The translations under genes and the position numbers were made by a program. The notes under the pieces were generated by a model, which saw only the letters and a list, made by a program, of their open reading frames with translations, did no database searches and was not told the origin of the DNA. Source: Gallionellales bacterium GWA2_60_142 (GTDB lineage Bacteria; Pseudomonadota; Gammaproteobacteria; Burkholderiales; Gallionellaceae). Taken from it: 64,000 bases of DNA. Of the stretch, positions 10,709 to 19,739 are shown in pieces (position 1 is the first letter of the stretch; each line of letters starts with the position of its first letter). The stretch spans positions 1 to 64,000 of the forward strand of contig MGWR01000021.1 in assembly GCA_001801085.1 (NCBI GenBank), written 5' to 3'.

Positions 10709-11749
10709 TCATTTGGTCAGGTTTTTTGCTTTGGCCGCCCGCGCCCGCAACTGCCCGCAAGCCCCCTCGATCTCCTGTCCCGCCGAGTCGCGCAACTGGG
10801 TGACGAGGCCGCGCTGTTTGAGTGTGCCGACGATGTGCGCGGCGCGTTCGGGGGATGGGCGGCGGTAGTCCAGGCCGTCCACGTCGTTGAAGGGGATGAA
10901 GTTCATGATCGCGTATTTTCCGGAGAGCAATTCGACGATGCGCTCCAGTTCGGCGTCGTTGTCGTTCACGCCCTCGATCAGCGTCCACTGGTATTGCACC
11001 GGATAGCCGGTCGCGCGAGCATAGGCTTCGGCGCGTTCGACCAGTTCCTCGACGGAGATCTGAGGCGCATGCGGCAGCAGTTGGGCGCGCAGCGTATTGT
11101 CGGTGCTGTGCAGCGAGAGTGCCAATGCCGGTTTCACCGTCTCCTGCGGCACGCGCTCGAACACCCGCAAATCCCCCACCGTAGAAAGCACCAGATTCTT
11201 GTGGCCGATGTTGCCCTGCGTGCCCAGCACATCGATTGCCTCCAGCACGTTGTCGAGGTTGTGGGCCGGTTCGCCCATGCCCATGAACACCACCTTGCTC
11301 ACCTCGCGACGTTTGCGCGCGAGCGCCACCTGCGCGACGATCTCGGCGCTGCCAAGCTGGCGCAGGAGTCCCGCGCGGCCGCTCATGCAGAATACGCAGC
11401 CCACCGCGCAGCCCACCTGCGTCGATACGCACAGTCCGCCGCGCGGCAGCAATACGCTTTCCACCATTTGGCCGTCGTTCAGTTCGACCAGCAGCCGCGC
11501 GACGCTTTCGCCGGCAGGATGTTCGCCGCGCAACTGCGCCAGCCCATCCAGCTCCGCCTCGATGGCCGGCAGCTCGCGGCGCATGGCCGCTGGAAAGAAA
11601 GTCGCCGCAGGGCTGCCCTTGCGGTCGTTCGAACTCACCTGGCTCCAGCCGCGCAGCAATCGGTCTTCGTGGCAAGGTTTGGCGCCGAGGCCGCGCAGAC
11701 GTTCGCGGAGATGGGAGATACGCATCGGAGAGGGGGTGGTGGGAATCAC
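10709..11749 (-). CDS. rlmN: RlmN-family radical SAM rRNA methyltransferase
   Basis: CAVGCVFCMSG radical SAM motif, VVFMGMGEPAHNLDNV, NKxL-type STVG, LSLHS, FNDV; 346 aa. Confidence 0.88.
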   Translation of the reverse strand: MIPTTPSPMRISHLRERLRGLGAKPCHEDRLLRGWSQVSSNDRKGSPAATFFPAAMRRELPAIEAELDGLAQLRGEHPAGESVARLLVELNDGQMVESVLLPRGGLCVSTQVGCAVGCVFCMSGRAGLLRQLGSAEIVAQVALARKRREVSKVVFMGMGEPAHNLDNVLEAIDVLGTQGNIGHKNLVLSTVGDLRVFERVPQETVKPALALSLHSTDNTLRAQLLPHAPQISVEELVERAEAYARATGYPVQYQWTLIEGVNDNDAELERIVELLSGKYAIMNFIPFNDVDGLDYRRPSPERAAHIVGTLKQRGLVTQLRDSAGQEIEGACGQLRARAAKAKNLTK

Positions 11750-11818
11750 GGCAGCTTTGAAAATAATCGAGGAAAAACGCCGTGGATTTTACTCCATGCT
11801 GTGACCGGGCAGACTTGA

Positions 11819-12271
11819 TCAAAAGGGCGTGTGTGGCGATCCCACGCAATACATTTTGCTGGGGGTATTCCTGTCGCGATAGCGGATAAGCACGCCATAG
11901 GATGAACTTACCCATTTCTCCGTACTGGTCTGTTTGTATTCGGTCCCAGTCGCCTCTCTGATATTGGCGATCAGCTCGGCAGGGCTGCTTTTGAATGTGG
12001 CGCCGATAAAATCCAGGTCGACGCCGACAAAAACATACTCAGCCGAAGAATTGAATAGATTTTCGTTCACCTTCCACCAGTTAGCCCCTCCGCCACTGAA
12101 TGCAGGCGAGCCAAAGAATTTCTGCATGTACTCGTTGAAGTAAATCGCGCTGACACTATCTCTGCACATAAGCGCAGAACCGATCACCGCAGTGAAATGA
12201 CCGGGCGCCGAAAATGCCGTGTTGCCGAGCAATAGCGACAGTAGTATCAAACGGCGCACCATCGAAATCAT
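11819..12271 (-). CDS. Hypothetical secreted protein
   Basis: Signal peptide-like MISMVRRLILLSLLLGNTAFSA. Confidence 0.65.
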   Translation of the reverse strand: MISMVRRLILLSLLLGNTAFSAPGHFTAVIGSALMCRDSVSAIYFNEYMQKFFGSPAFSGGGANWWKVNENLFNSSAEYVFVGVDLDFIGATFKSSPAELIANIREATGTEYKQTSTEKWVSSSYGVLIRYRDRNTPSKMYCVGSPHTPF

Positions 12272-12477
12272 GTCGGTCTCCAGACCTTCCGGCAGTTAGC
12301 GTAAAAATCGCAAGGCCAGATGGAATCGGAGATGAGCTTGCACGATCAAGTGTGATGCTATCTGTGCGCAACAACGCATACGGGGGCGGTACGGCAGCCC
12401 TGCTCGTTAAGTACGCTACAGCACAGAAGCGCTACCGATTGGCGAGCAGACTGCGATTTCGGAATAAGGAGGCTTCA

Positions 12478-12906
12478 ATGAAAACAAACAGAATAGTCGG
12501 CGCAATTTTTCTGGTTGCGGTAACGCTGATGAGCGGCTGCGCGAATACCGGTTCTCAATCTCAAGCCGCATCGTCTCGTGTTTATGGGGTGGTTGATGCC
12601 ATCGAATCGACTCGGGGCGGTAGCGATGGGATAGGTGCAGGCGCTATCATCGGCGGAGTCGTCGGGGGCGTGCTCGGAAGTCAGGTCGGCGGCGGCACCG
12701 ACAAGGATGTTGCGACCGTGGCGGGCGTCGTGGGCGGCGCAGTGGCCGGACACCAGATTGAGAAAGGTCGTCAGCAGCAGGATTCATATCGCATACGGGT
12801 GCGGCTCGAAAACGGCGGTCATCAGACAGTGACGCAGCCAGATATTGATGGCTTGCGTGTTGGGGATCGGGTTCGTATCGAAAACGATCGCGTGTCCCGG
12901 TATTAG
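12478..12906 (+). CDS. Glycine-zipper 2TM lipoprotein (SlyB-like)
   Basis: Lipobox LMSGCA; GAGAIIGGVVGGVLGSQVGGG glycine zipper. Confidence 0.85.
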   Translation: MKTNRIVGAIFLVAVTLMSGCANTGSQSQAASSRVYGVVDAIESTRGGSDGIGAGAIIGGVVGGVLGSQVGGGTDKDVATVAGVVGGAVAGHQIEKGRQQQDSYRIRVRLENGGHQTVTQPDIDGLRVGDRVRIENDRVSRY

Positions 12907-12989
12907 TTCGGCATGATTGGCTGGACGATGGCGTTTCGGTCGGATCGTCCCAATATGTTTATCGATTTAATTACGCAAAAGGTGAAAAC

Positions 12990-13664
12990 ATGAAAACCTC
13001 AAAAATGATGATCAGTATCCTGGCCATTGCCAGTGTGGGCCTGGCCGGCATGAGTTACGCGGATGAAACGACGAAGCAGGGCTACCTGGTCGACAGCAGT
13101 GGCGAGGTGGTCAGGAGTGGATCAGGACTATGCTGGCACACTTCATTCTGGACGCCTGCCGATGCGATCGCCGAATGCGACCCGGTTCCGATGAAGCAAG
13201 CGATGCCGATAATCTCGCAGGCAGAGAAACCCGTAGCGGCTCCAGTCGCGCCCAGAAAAATGGTTGCTCCTCCCATCATCCTGAAAACGGACGCGTTGTT
13301 CGACTACAACAAAGCCGATATCCGTATGCGCGGAAAGGCGCGGCTGGATACTCAAGTCGTCGAGGAGATCAAGGGTTATGCGCAGGTGGGCGTGATACTC
13401 GTGACCGGTCATGCCGACATCATCGGCAACGACGACTACAACCTGAAGCTGTCGCAGCGTCGTGCGGATGCGGTGAAGGAATATTTGGTCGAGGAGGGGG
13501 TCGATTCCAATCGTATCGAAACCGTAGCCAAGGGCTCATCCGAGCCGGTGGTCTCTTGCGACACTGTAAAAGGCAAGGTCAATCGCTATAACAAGGAACT
13601 GATCGAATGCCTGCAACCCAACCGCCGCGTAGTGGTGGAAGTCAAGGTTCAGAAGCCGCTATAG
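12990..13664 (+). CDS. OmpA family outer membrane protein
   Basis: Signal peptide, FDYNKADIR..., VTGHADIIGNDDYNLKLSQRRADAVKEYL, NRRVVVEV. Confidence 0.92.
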   Translation: MKTSKMMISILAIASVGLAGMSYADETTKQGYLVDSSGEVVRSGSGLCWHTSFWTPADAIAECDPVPMKQAMPIISQAEKPVAAPVAPRKMVAPPIILKTDALFDYNKADIRMRGKARLDTQVVEEIKGYAQVGVILVTGHADIIGNDDYNLKLSQRRADAVKEYLVEEGVDSNRIETVAKGSSEPVVSCDTVKGKVNRYNKELIECLQPNRRVVVEVKVQKPL

Positions 13665-13686
13665 CAGTCCTGTATTCGATTCCCCC

Positions 13687-13727
13687 TAACGCCATTCCGC
13701 ATCGCTTGCGGAATGGCGTTTTTTTTG
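13687..13727. terminator. Hairpin terminator after ompA-like gene
   Basis: AACGCCATTCCGCA-TCGCT-TGCGGAATGGCGTT followed by TTTTTT. Confidence 0.9.
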
Positions 13728-13766
13728 GCTTGCCATACTGTCGTGCCGAGCTTCCCCCGGCCCGCA

Positions 13767-14462
13767 TCAATCGAATCGATTGCGCAGCTCGTCGCGGTCG
13801 AACCACCATGCGTCGCCGACGATGACATCGATCACCTGACTCAGGCGCGGCAGGAACACTTTCGGATCGCGCAGTTCCAGTCTGTCCATCCACTTGTCCA
13901 ACGCGACTTGGTCGCGCACGTTGCTGTGGCGTGCGGCCACTTGCGCGATCAGGTGGTTGGCGAACAGGCCCAGATTCTCGTGTTGCGCGTCGTCGGCGCG
14001 CAGGTCGATCACATAGCGCGCGGCGACGGCGGCGAGCGCCGCGCCGTCCGCATGGTCGGGCGTCTCCTCCACGATATGCATCAGCATCGCCAGCGTCAGC
14101 TCGGGATCGACAGGGAAGCTGACCGCCAGCCACACGCCCATGCCCAGCGCCGCGACGGAGCCATCCTGCTCGCACTGGTAAAGCACGTCGCAGGCCTCCA
14201 CGGCGTCCTTCCATGCGTCTTGCGCCAGCGCGGCGGCAAACGCCTCGCGCGCCAGCGTCCACGCCTCGGGCTTGCGCTCCAGCGCTACCAGCAGCTCCGC
14301 GACATCCAGTTGCAGGCGCGCACGCGCCAGCGGTGCAGTATCGGTCAGGCCGTTCAATTCCTGCAATTTCCCGACCAGTTGTTTCGTCAGCTCGGCACGT
14401 TCATTGTTTTTCGGGGCGCCGTCTTTCAGGCCGTCCTTGATCTCGACAAAATTTTCACTCAT
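13767..14462 (-). CDS. Hypothetical protein, 231 aa
   Basis: Long ORF with normal composition; helical-repeat-like Ala/Leu content. Confidence 0.7.
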   Translation of the reverse strand: MSENFVEIKDGLKDGAPKNNERAELTKQLVGKLQELNGLTDTAPLARARLQLDVAELLVALERKPEAWTLAREAFAAALAQDAWKDAVEACDVLYQCEQDGSVAALGMGVWLAVSFPVDPELTLAMLMHIVEETPDHADGAALAAVAARYVIDLRADDAQHENLGLFANHLIAQVAARHSNVRDQVALDKWMDRLELRDPKVFLPRLSQVIDVIVGDAWWFDRDELRNRFD

Positions 14463-14484
14463 GGGAGTCTCTTAATCGTTCGTC

Positions 14485-14605
14485 ATTCCGGCGCAGGCCG
14501 GAATCCAGCTCATCATATAAGGCCGCGTAGCGGGCAACGCCGTGTTTCGAGTGTTGTCCCACTGCGTGGGGATTTTTCAATTATCTGGATTCCGGCCTGC
14601 GCCGG
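14485..14605. repeat. Inverted repeats ATTCCGGCGCAGGCCGGAATCCAG / CTGGATTCCGGCCTGCGCCGG
   Basis: About 20-nt reverse-complementary arms flanking about 75 bp of intergenic DNA. Confidence 0.8.
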
Positions 14606-14657
14606 ATAACCAGCGACTTGCCCGCTTTCGGGCTTAGTCGAATGGCTAGTAGTTTTA
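14606..14657 (+). repeat. REP-like hairpin module (copy C) ending AGTAGTTTTA
   Basis: ATAACCAGCGACTTGCCCGCTTTCGGGCTTAGTCGAATGGCTAGTAGTTTTA; matches 51593-51662 directly and 51462-51510 inverted. Confidence 0.75.
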
Positions 14658-14687
14658 CCAATGACGGTTGCTGTTGCTCGCCGTCCT

Positions 14688-14963
14688 CTACTCTCTGGAC
14701 GGCTTCACGAAACTGATCACCTGCGCATTCGGTTGCTCGCCGTCCTTGTAATAGGGCTTGGCCTGATCGAAGTCGAGCAACTCGGCCAACTCCCTTTCCC
14801 GATCCGAGATCAGCGCGAAACAATCCTTGATGTCCTGGATGGTGTCGCCCGTCAGCGGGTTGGGGCGCCCGCCCAGCGGCGTGACATCCCTGACGACGTT
14901 GCCCAGCGTCTTGCGCATCGCGCGCAGGATGGCCTGTTCCTTGCTCAATTCTGCTGTGTTCAT
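14688..14963 (-). CDS. Conserved hypothetical protein, 91 aa
   Basis: MNTAELSKEQAILRAMRKTLGNVVRDVTPLGGRPNPLTGDTIQDI...; ATG at 14963. Confidence 0.75.
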   Translation of the reverse strand: MNTAELSKEQAILRAMRKTLGNVVRDVTPLGGRPNPLTGDTIQDIKDCFALISDRERELAELLDFDQAKPYYKDGEQPNAQVISFVKPSRE

Positions 14964-15060
14964 GGGGGTATACCGGAGTGGATGACGGGGCGACTTTACT
15001 GGAATGGCTGCGGTGTCGCTATGCCCCGTTCGGGTCGGTGTCGGCCTAACCCTGTTGCCG

Positions 15061-15438
15061 TCACGCTGCCGGCCATTCCGCGTCGAAGGCCCGCTCGCAC
15101 TCGGCCATGATGGATTGGCCGATCTCGGACTGGTAGCGGGTGTCCAGCGACTCCTGCATCTCGTGGGCGACATACAACCCCGCGTCGCGCGAGGTGGTCG
15201 AGGCGATCTGCCGGGCGAGCCGGTCGCTCAGGTCGGACAAACGCTTGCGCAGCGCCAGCGGCAACTGGCGTTTGGAGCGGGACAGCCACTTCGCGGCGAG
15301 CGTGGCGCCCTGCGACTGGCTCAGCCATTGCCCGTGCTCGTAATGGACGGACAGGCGTTCGGCCACGAGGGCGTAGATCAGCGCGACGCAGCCGCCGCGA
15401 TCCGTATCGTCCCCTTCGTTTCCCCTGATTTCCTGCAT
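15061..15438 (-). CDS. Hypothetical protein, 125 aa
   Basis: MQEIRGNEGDDTDRGGCVALIYALVAERL...; internal ATG at 15438 preferred. Confidence 0.6.
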   Translation of the reverse strand: MQEIRGNEGDDTDRGGCVALIYALVAERLSVHYEHGQWLSQSQGATLAAKWLSRSKRQLPLALRKRLSDLSDRLARQIASTTSRDAGLYVAHEMQESLDTRYQSEIGQSIMAECERAFDAEWPAA

Positions 15439-15577
15439 GCCTGTTCCCCGGATTTTCCGCTGTCGATGTGGTGTCCTGCCGCAGATTTCCCTGCGCCGGC
15501 ATTGTAAGGCAGCAAGGTTATTCAGCATTTGCTAATTTGCCGCTATCATCCGGGACGTTCAATCAGGAGCTTCCCGC

Positions 15578-15988
15578 ATGCACACGCGCAAACCCATCAA
15601 CATCCCCGTCGTTGCCGCCGCCGCGCAGCAAGACGACCCGGCCAGCTGCAATAGTTCCGGCAGCAACTGCTCCGGCAACGAGATCGTCGCGCTGATGGTG
15701 CTGGGCGACAGCATGGCGCCGGAATTCGTCGAGGGCGAGATACTGGTCATCGAGATGGGCGCGCCCGCAACGGACGGCGCGTTCGTGGTCGGCACGGCGA
15801 ACGAAGAATTCATCTTCCGCCAGCTCCAGCGCGATGAGCAAGGCGGCTGGCGGTTGCATGCGCTCAACCCCGCTTATCCCGATATCGCCATCCCCGGACT
15901 GGACGAGATCAAGGGCGTGGTCACCCACAAGAAGAAGCCGGGATCGCGCAAGTCGGTCAAATACTATGGGGCGCAGGCGGGGCACTGA
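15578..15988 (+). CDS. S24/LexA-like peptidase-fold protein without HTH
   Basis: VLGDSMAPEFVEGEILVIE..GAFVV..NEEFIFRQLQR...LHALNPAYPDI; no N-terminal DNA-binding domain in the ORF. Confidence 0.8.
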   Translation: MHTRKPINIPVVAAAAQQDDPASCNSSGSNCSGNEIVALMVLGDSMAPEFVEGEILVIEMGAPATDGAFVVGTANEEFIFRQLQRDEQGGWRLHALNPAYPDIAIPGLDEIKGVVTHKKKPGSRKSVKYYGAQAGH

Positions 15989-16070
15989 GGCGGGTGGGGG
16001 AGGGCGCTTGTCGCGCTACAAAGTATTTCGATGCTGGCCCCGTTAGCTCGGTTAGCTCGTTTGACTTGGC

Positions 16071-16099
16071 TTGACAAGTGTTAACTGTCAGTTTACAGT
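16071..16099 (+). promoter_or_regulatory. Probable sigma-70 promoter of higBA with overlapping inverted repeat
   Basis: TTGACA-17 nt-TACAGT; ACTGT..ACAGT inverted repeat overlapping the -10. Confidence 0.6.
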
Positions 16100-16105
16100 C
16101 AAAAT

Positions 16106-16384
16106 ATGATTAAGACGTTTCGTCACAAAGGTCTTGAGGCATTCTTCCGAAAAGGGAGTAAGGCTGGCATACAGCCGCACCACGCCGGAAAGTTACGCAT
16201 CATGTTGACCATGTTGGACAGTGCGAAGCGCCCTGATGATATGAACGCACCCGGCTGGAGATTTCACCTGCTGACTGGCGATCTTGCCGGACATTATTCG
16301 GTGACGGTAAACGGAAACTGGCGTATGACCTTCCGGTTTGAAAGCGGCGATGCCGAGTTGGTTGATTATCAGGACTACCACTAG
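16106..16384 (+). CDS. higB: HigB/RelE-type toxin
   Basis: MIKTFRHKGLEAFFRKGSKAGIQPHHAGKLRIMLTMLD...NGNWRMTFRFE. Confidence 0.92.
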   Translation: MIKTFRHKGLEAFFRKGSKAGIQPHHAGKLRIMLTMLDSAKRPDDMNAPGWRFHLLTGDLAGHYSVTVNGNWRMTFRFESGDAELVDYQDYH

Positions 16385-16396
16385 GAGATATTTGAA

Positions 16397-16684
16397 ATGA
16401 GCAGAATGCAAAACCCGGCACATCCCGGCGAAGTATTGCGGGAATGGATACCGGAAGATATGACAGTCACGAGCGCGGCAAAGGCATTACAGGTATCCCG
16501 TGTCACGCTTTCCAAGGTGCTGAACGGAAAAGCTGGTGTAACGGCAGGGATGGCCTTGCGCCTCTCGGCGTGGCTTGGCACCACCCCGGATGTTTGGCTT
16601 GGAATGCAAACACAGTGGGACTTGTGGCAAGCCGAGCAACAGCCAAGCCCTAAGATCAAGCCGCTGGACAGAATGGCCGCATAA
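16397..16684 (+). CDS. higA: HigA-type XRE antitoxin
   Basis: HPGEVLREWIPEDMTVTSAAKALQVSRVTLSKVLNGKAGVTAGMALRLSAWLG. Confidence 0.93.
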   Translation: MSRMQNPAHPGEVLREWIPEDMTVTSAAKALQVSRVTLSKVLNGKAGVTAGMALRLSAWLGTTPDVWLGMQTQWDLWQAEQQPSPKIKPLDRMAA

Positions 16685-16695
16685 TTAACTCGAGT

Positions 16696-16743
16696 CCCTT
16701 TTGCCTTTTCATCCACGTGGACCGCATGCTCAAGGCGGCGTGA
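16696..16743 (+). pseudogene. Vestigial 3' end of a TumA-like antitoxin gene
   Basis: Reads PFCLFIHVDRMLKAA*, matching FPYDAIHVDFMLKAA* of the intact gene ending at 10351; same terminator type follows. Confidence 0.6.
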
Positions 16744-16778
16744 AACCTGAACAGGTTTCTTGCTTGATCAGCAAATAG

Positions 16779-16806
16779 AAAGCCCGGCGATGCCGGGCTT
16801 TTCTGT
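16779..16806. terminator. Hairpin terminator AAAGCCCGGCGATGCCGGGCTTTT
   Basis: Near-perfect palindrome matching those at 4057 and 10394. Confidence 0.8.
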
Positions 16807-16915
16807 GGGAAGCAATTCGATGACCCCGTTTAGCTCGATTGTTACATTGAGCCTGTCGAACCGCGGTTGGCGATGGAGACTGTTGACGTGCGCTTGGCGC
16901 CAGCGGGCAGGGCGT

Positions 16916-18949
16916 TCAATGCCCAAGCGCCTCACACTGCCGCGTGAATTCGCTTTCGTTGTGGCAGGTGACGATCAGTTGGGCGGTGGAGCGGGTCAGG
17001 GCGACGTAGAGCAGCCGGGCATCTTCTTCTGGCGTGGATTTCGCGCAGGGCATGCAGCCAAGGTCGGGGATGACGACGCTATCGAACTCCAACCCCTTGC
17101 TCGAATGCATGGTCAGCACTTTCACCGAATCGCTCGCCGGGTCGTAGGCTTTGCCGTGCGACTTCTTGCCGGCATTCTCCGCATCGATGGCAAAGCCGTT
17201 GCGCGCGAGCAATTCCCGCATCTTGTTTACCTGGCTGTTGTAGCGGCACAGCACGGCCATTTCGTGCAGGGGCACACCGTCCTGCACGCGCCCTTTCAGC
17301 CAGCCCACGATGTGCGCATGCTCCTGCATTGCATCGCCAAAACGCAAAAGTTCGGGTTTCGGGCCGCTGCGTCCGCCTACCTCCGGATGCACCAGAGGCA
17401 TATCCTCGCTGCCGGACATCTGTTCGATATAACCCGAAACAAAGCGGTAGGCGAAATCGAGAACCTCCACCGTATTGCGATAATTTACCTTCAGGATCGT
17501 GGTGCGGCCGGCGGCGTTGACGCCTACGCTGGCCCACGTGAACTTGCGCCGCTTCGGCCCGCCGTAGATGTTCTGTGCATCGTCGTACATCAACAGCAGC
17601 GAATTGGTCTGAGGGTCTATCATCTGCACCAGCAGCTTGTACCACTCCGGCTGGAAATCGTGGCCTTCGTCGATCAGCACTGCCGAATATTGTGCGAGCG
17701 GTACACGGCCCTGTTCGCAGCCGGCTATCACTGCCGCCACCTGTCTTTCCCATAAATCCTGCGATTCGTCGCCGGGCAGATCGAGCTGGGAGAGGTCGCA
17801 CATCTGTTTGCACCAGCCGTGGAAATGGTAGACATGCACGCCGTCGCCCGCCCCGCGCTCGGCGAGCATCTGCTTCAGCCGTGCAGCCAGTTTCGTGTTG
17901 AAACACAGCACCAATACCGGCTTTGCATGACCCTGCTGGCCCAGATGCAATGCCCGATAGGCGAGGATCAGCGTCTTGCCCGAGCCTGCCACACCGTGAA
18001 TAACGCGATGGCCCTCTCCAAGATTGCGCGCCAGCACCTCCTGCGCCATGTCCATCGCCTTCACGATGTCGGGGGCAAGCCGCGCAATGGACTGCGTCTC
18101 GTCCGGCAGCTCCTCAGGGGCGCTGAACAGGCTGCCTTGCTGGATGCGAATTTCGGGAAACAGATGCCAGCGCACGCGGTCGATGCGCGCCAGAGAAAGG
18201 ACTCCGCCGAAGCTGTAGGTGAACATCCCCCACAATTTTTGTTGAAGCGACTCCGCTTCCACGCCCTCGGCGAAATCTTCCTTGAACAGCGCGCGATCGA
18301 GGGGGATTGCCTGATCCAGTTGCTTACGCGCGAATTCCTCGCGCGAAATGTTCGTGAACACCACGCCGTAGCCCCAGGGGAGCAAAAGTTTGCCCTTGTA
18401 GCGGCCTTCCTCCTGCTGCACCAGCAGCGGGTCGCGTTCGAGCAGTTCCTTGATCTCGATGGCATAGGCATGCGCCTGTTCGAGCGGATTGGGCACGGTC
18501 TGCCAGCCGCGATCCGTGTGGATTTCGGCATCGTGTCGCGTCATCTTCCGGATCGTGTTCGGCTTCCAGCCTCTTACCTCTGCTTCCTTGGTTCGCGCAT
18601 GAGCAAGCAATTCATTCTTGTTAATTTCTGGCGTAACAAAGTACCAGTGTCCAAGTTTGGTAGAGCCGAGCCGCCGAGCTAATTCGTTTTCATATTTCCT
18701 TAGTTTGCCTAGATCCTCTGTTATTTTGTCACGCTGCTTGTCGTACAACTCTTGTTGGGTGTAATGCTTATTCGGGCAGTAACACTGAAACCCAATGCCC
18801 GTAAGCAAGGTGAATCCTTCAAGACCAAAATCACCTGGCGATGTCGGTATCGTCTGATAGCCTTCATTTGTGAACTTCTTCTTGAATACCTGTTGGCATA
18901 GCGCTTCCCATGAATCACCGTCGAAAGCACCAAAACTTGTATTAAACAC
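16916..18949 (-). CDS. UvrD-like superfamily 1 helicase with N-terminal nuclease-like domain
   Basis: Walker A GVAGSGKT, motif II LIDEGHDF, LTMHSSKGLEFD, LLYVALTRS; N-terminal PGDFGLEGF...GFQCYCPN resembles a PD-(D/E)XK-like domain. Confidence 0.85.
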   Translation of the reverse strand: MFNTSFGAFDGDSWEALCQQVFKKKFTNEGYQTIPTSPGDFGLEGFTLLTGIGFQCYCPNKHYTQQELYDKQRDKITEDLGKLRKYENELARRLGSTKLGHWYFVTPEINKNELLAHARTKEAEVRGWKPNTIRKMTRHDAEIHTDRGWQTVPNPLEQAHAYAIEIKELLERDPLLVQQEEGRYKGKLLLPWGYGVVFTNISREEFARKQLDQAIPLDRALFKEDFAEGVEAESLQQKLWGMFTYSFGGVLSLARIDRVRWHLFPEIRIQQGSLFSAPEELPDETQSIARLAPDIVKAMDMAQEVLARNLGEGHRVIHGVAGSGKTLILAYRALHLGQQGHAKPVLVLCFNTKLAARLKQMLAERGAGDGVHVYHFHGWCKQMCDLSQLDLPGDESQDLWERQVAAVIAGCEQGRVPLAQYSAVLIDEGHDFQPEWYKLLVQMIDPQTNSLLLMYDDAQNIYGGPKRRKFTWASVGVNAAGRTTILKVNYRNTVEVLDFAYRFVSGYIEQMSGSEDMPLVHPEVGGRSGPKPELLRFGDAMQEHAHIVGWLKGRVQDGVPLHEMAVLCRYNSQVNKMRELLARNGFAIDAENAGKKSHGKAYDPASDSVKVLTMHSSKGLEFDSVVIPDLGCMPCAKSTPEEDARLLYVALTRSTAQLIVTCHNESEFTRQCEALGH

Positions 18950-19064
18950 GAATCATGTCTCCCTAGAATTAAATGAGTTACCTCAGCTTTTAATTAATTC
19001 TCTCCCTATCGGCAACTGTCGCATTATTCCCCCCCCAACCACGCATCCGAAGTCCGCAACATCT

Positions 19065-19739
19065 TCAGCGCCCCCCGCCATATTCCTTCGCCACATCATC
19101 GTAATGCGCATGCGCCTCGGTTTCCTGCAGCGCGGCCGTATACCATTCCTGCATCGCCGGGTGCGCCAGCAGTGCGTCGCGATAGGCTGCCGCCACGTCG
19201 GGCAGCGGCACGTTGTAGATGTGGAAGCGCCACGCGACGGGGGCGAACATGGCGTCGGCTATCGAGAATGCGCCGAACAGCCAGGGGCCTGCGGGCGTTG
19301 CGAACCGGGTGCGGGCTTCGATCCATATCTCGACGATGCGGTCGATGTCGCGCTGTACGGCTGCCGTGGCCGGTTTGCCCTTGAGCTTGAATTTCAGGTT
19401 CATCGGCATCGCCTTGCGCAGATCGACGAAGCCGGAGTGCATTTCCGCCGAGATGCTGCGCGCACGGGCGCGTGCCTGGGTGTCTGCCGGCCACAACTGC
19501 GGATGCTGTTCGGCCAGGTATTCCGCTATCGCGAGGCTTTCCCATATCTGGAATTCGTCGACGTGCAGGCAGGGCACCCTGGCATTGCCGGCGATGGGGC
19601 GCAGGGCCGGGTTGTAGTCGCGCCCGCCGACCGAGACCATGTGCTCGGTGAAGGGGATGCCCAGGTGCTTGAGCAGCAGCCACGGCCGCAAAGACCATGA
19701 CGAATAATTCTTGTTGCCGATATACAGGTCCAGACTCAT
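19065..19739 (-). CDS. Glutathione S-transferase family protein
   Basis: MSLDLYIGNKNYSSWSLRPWLLLKHLGIPF ... RVPCLHVDEFQIWESLAIAEYLAE. Confidence 0.9.
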   Translation of the reverse strand: MSLDLYIGNKNYSSWSLRPWLLLKHLGIPFTEHMVSVGGRDYNPALRPIAGNARVPCLHVDEFQIWESLAIAEYLAEQHPQLWPADTQARARARSISAEMHSGFVDLRKAMPMNLKFKLKGKPATAAVQRDIDRIVEIWIEARTRFATPAGPWLFGAFSIADAMFAPVAWRFHIYNVPLPDVAAAYRDALLAHPAMQEWYTAALQETEAHAHYDDVAKEYGGGR

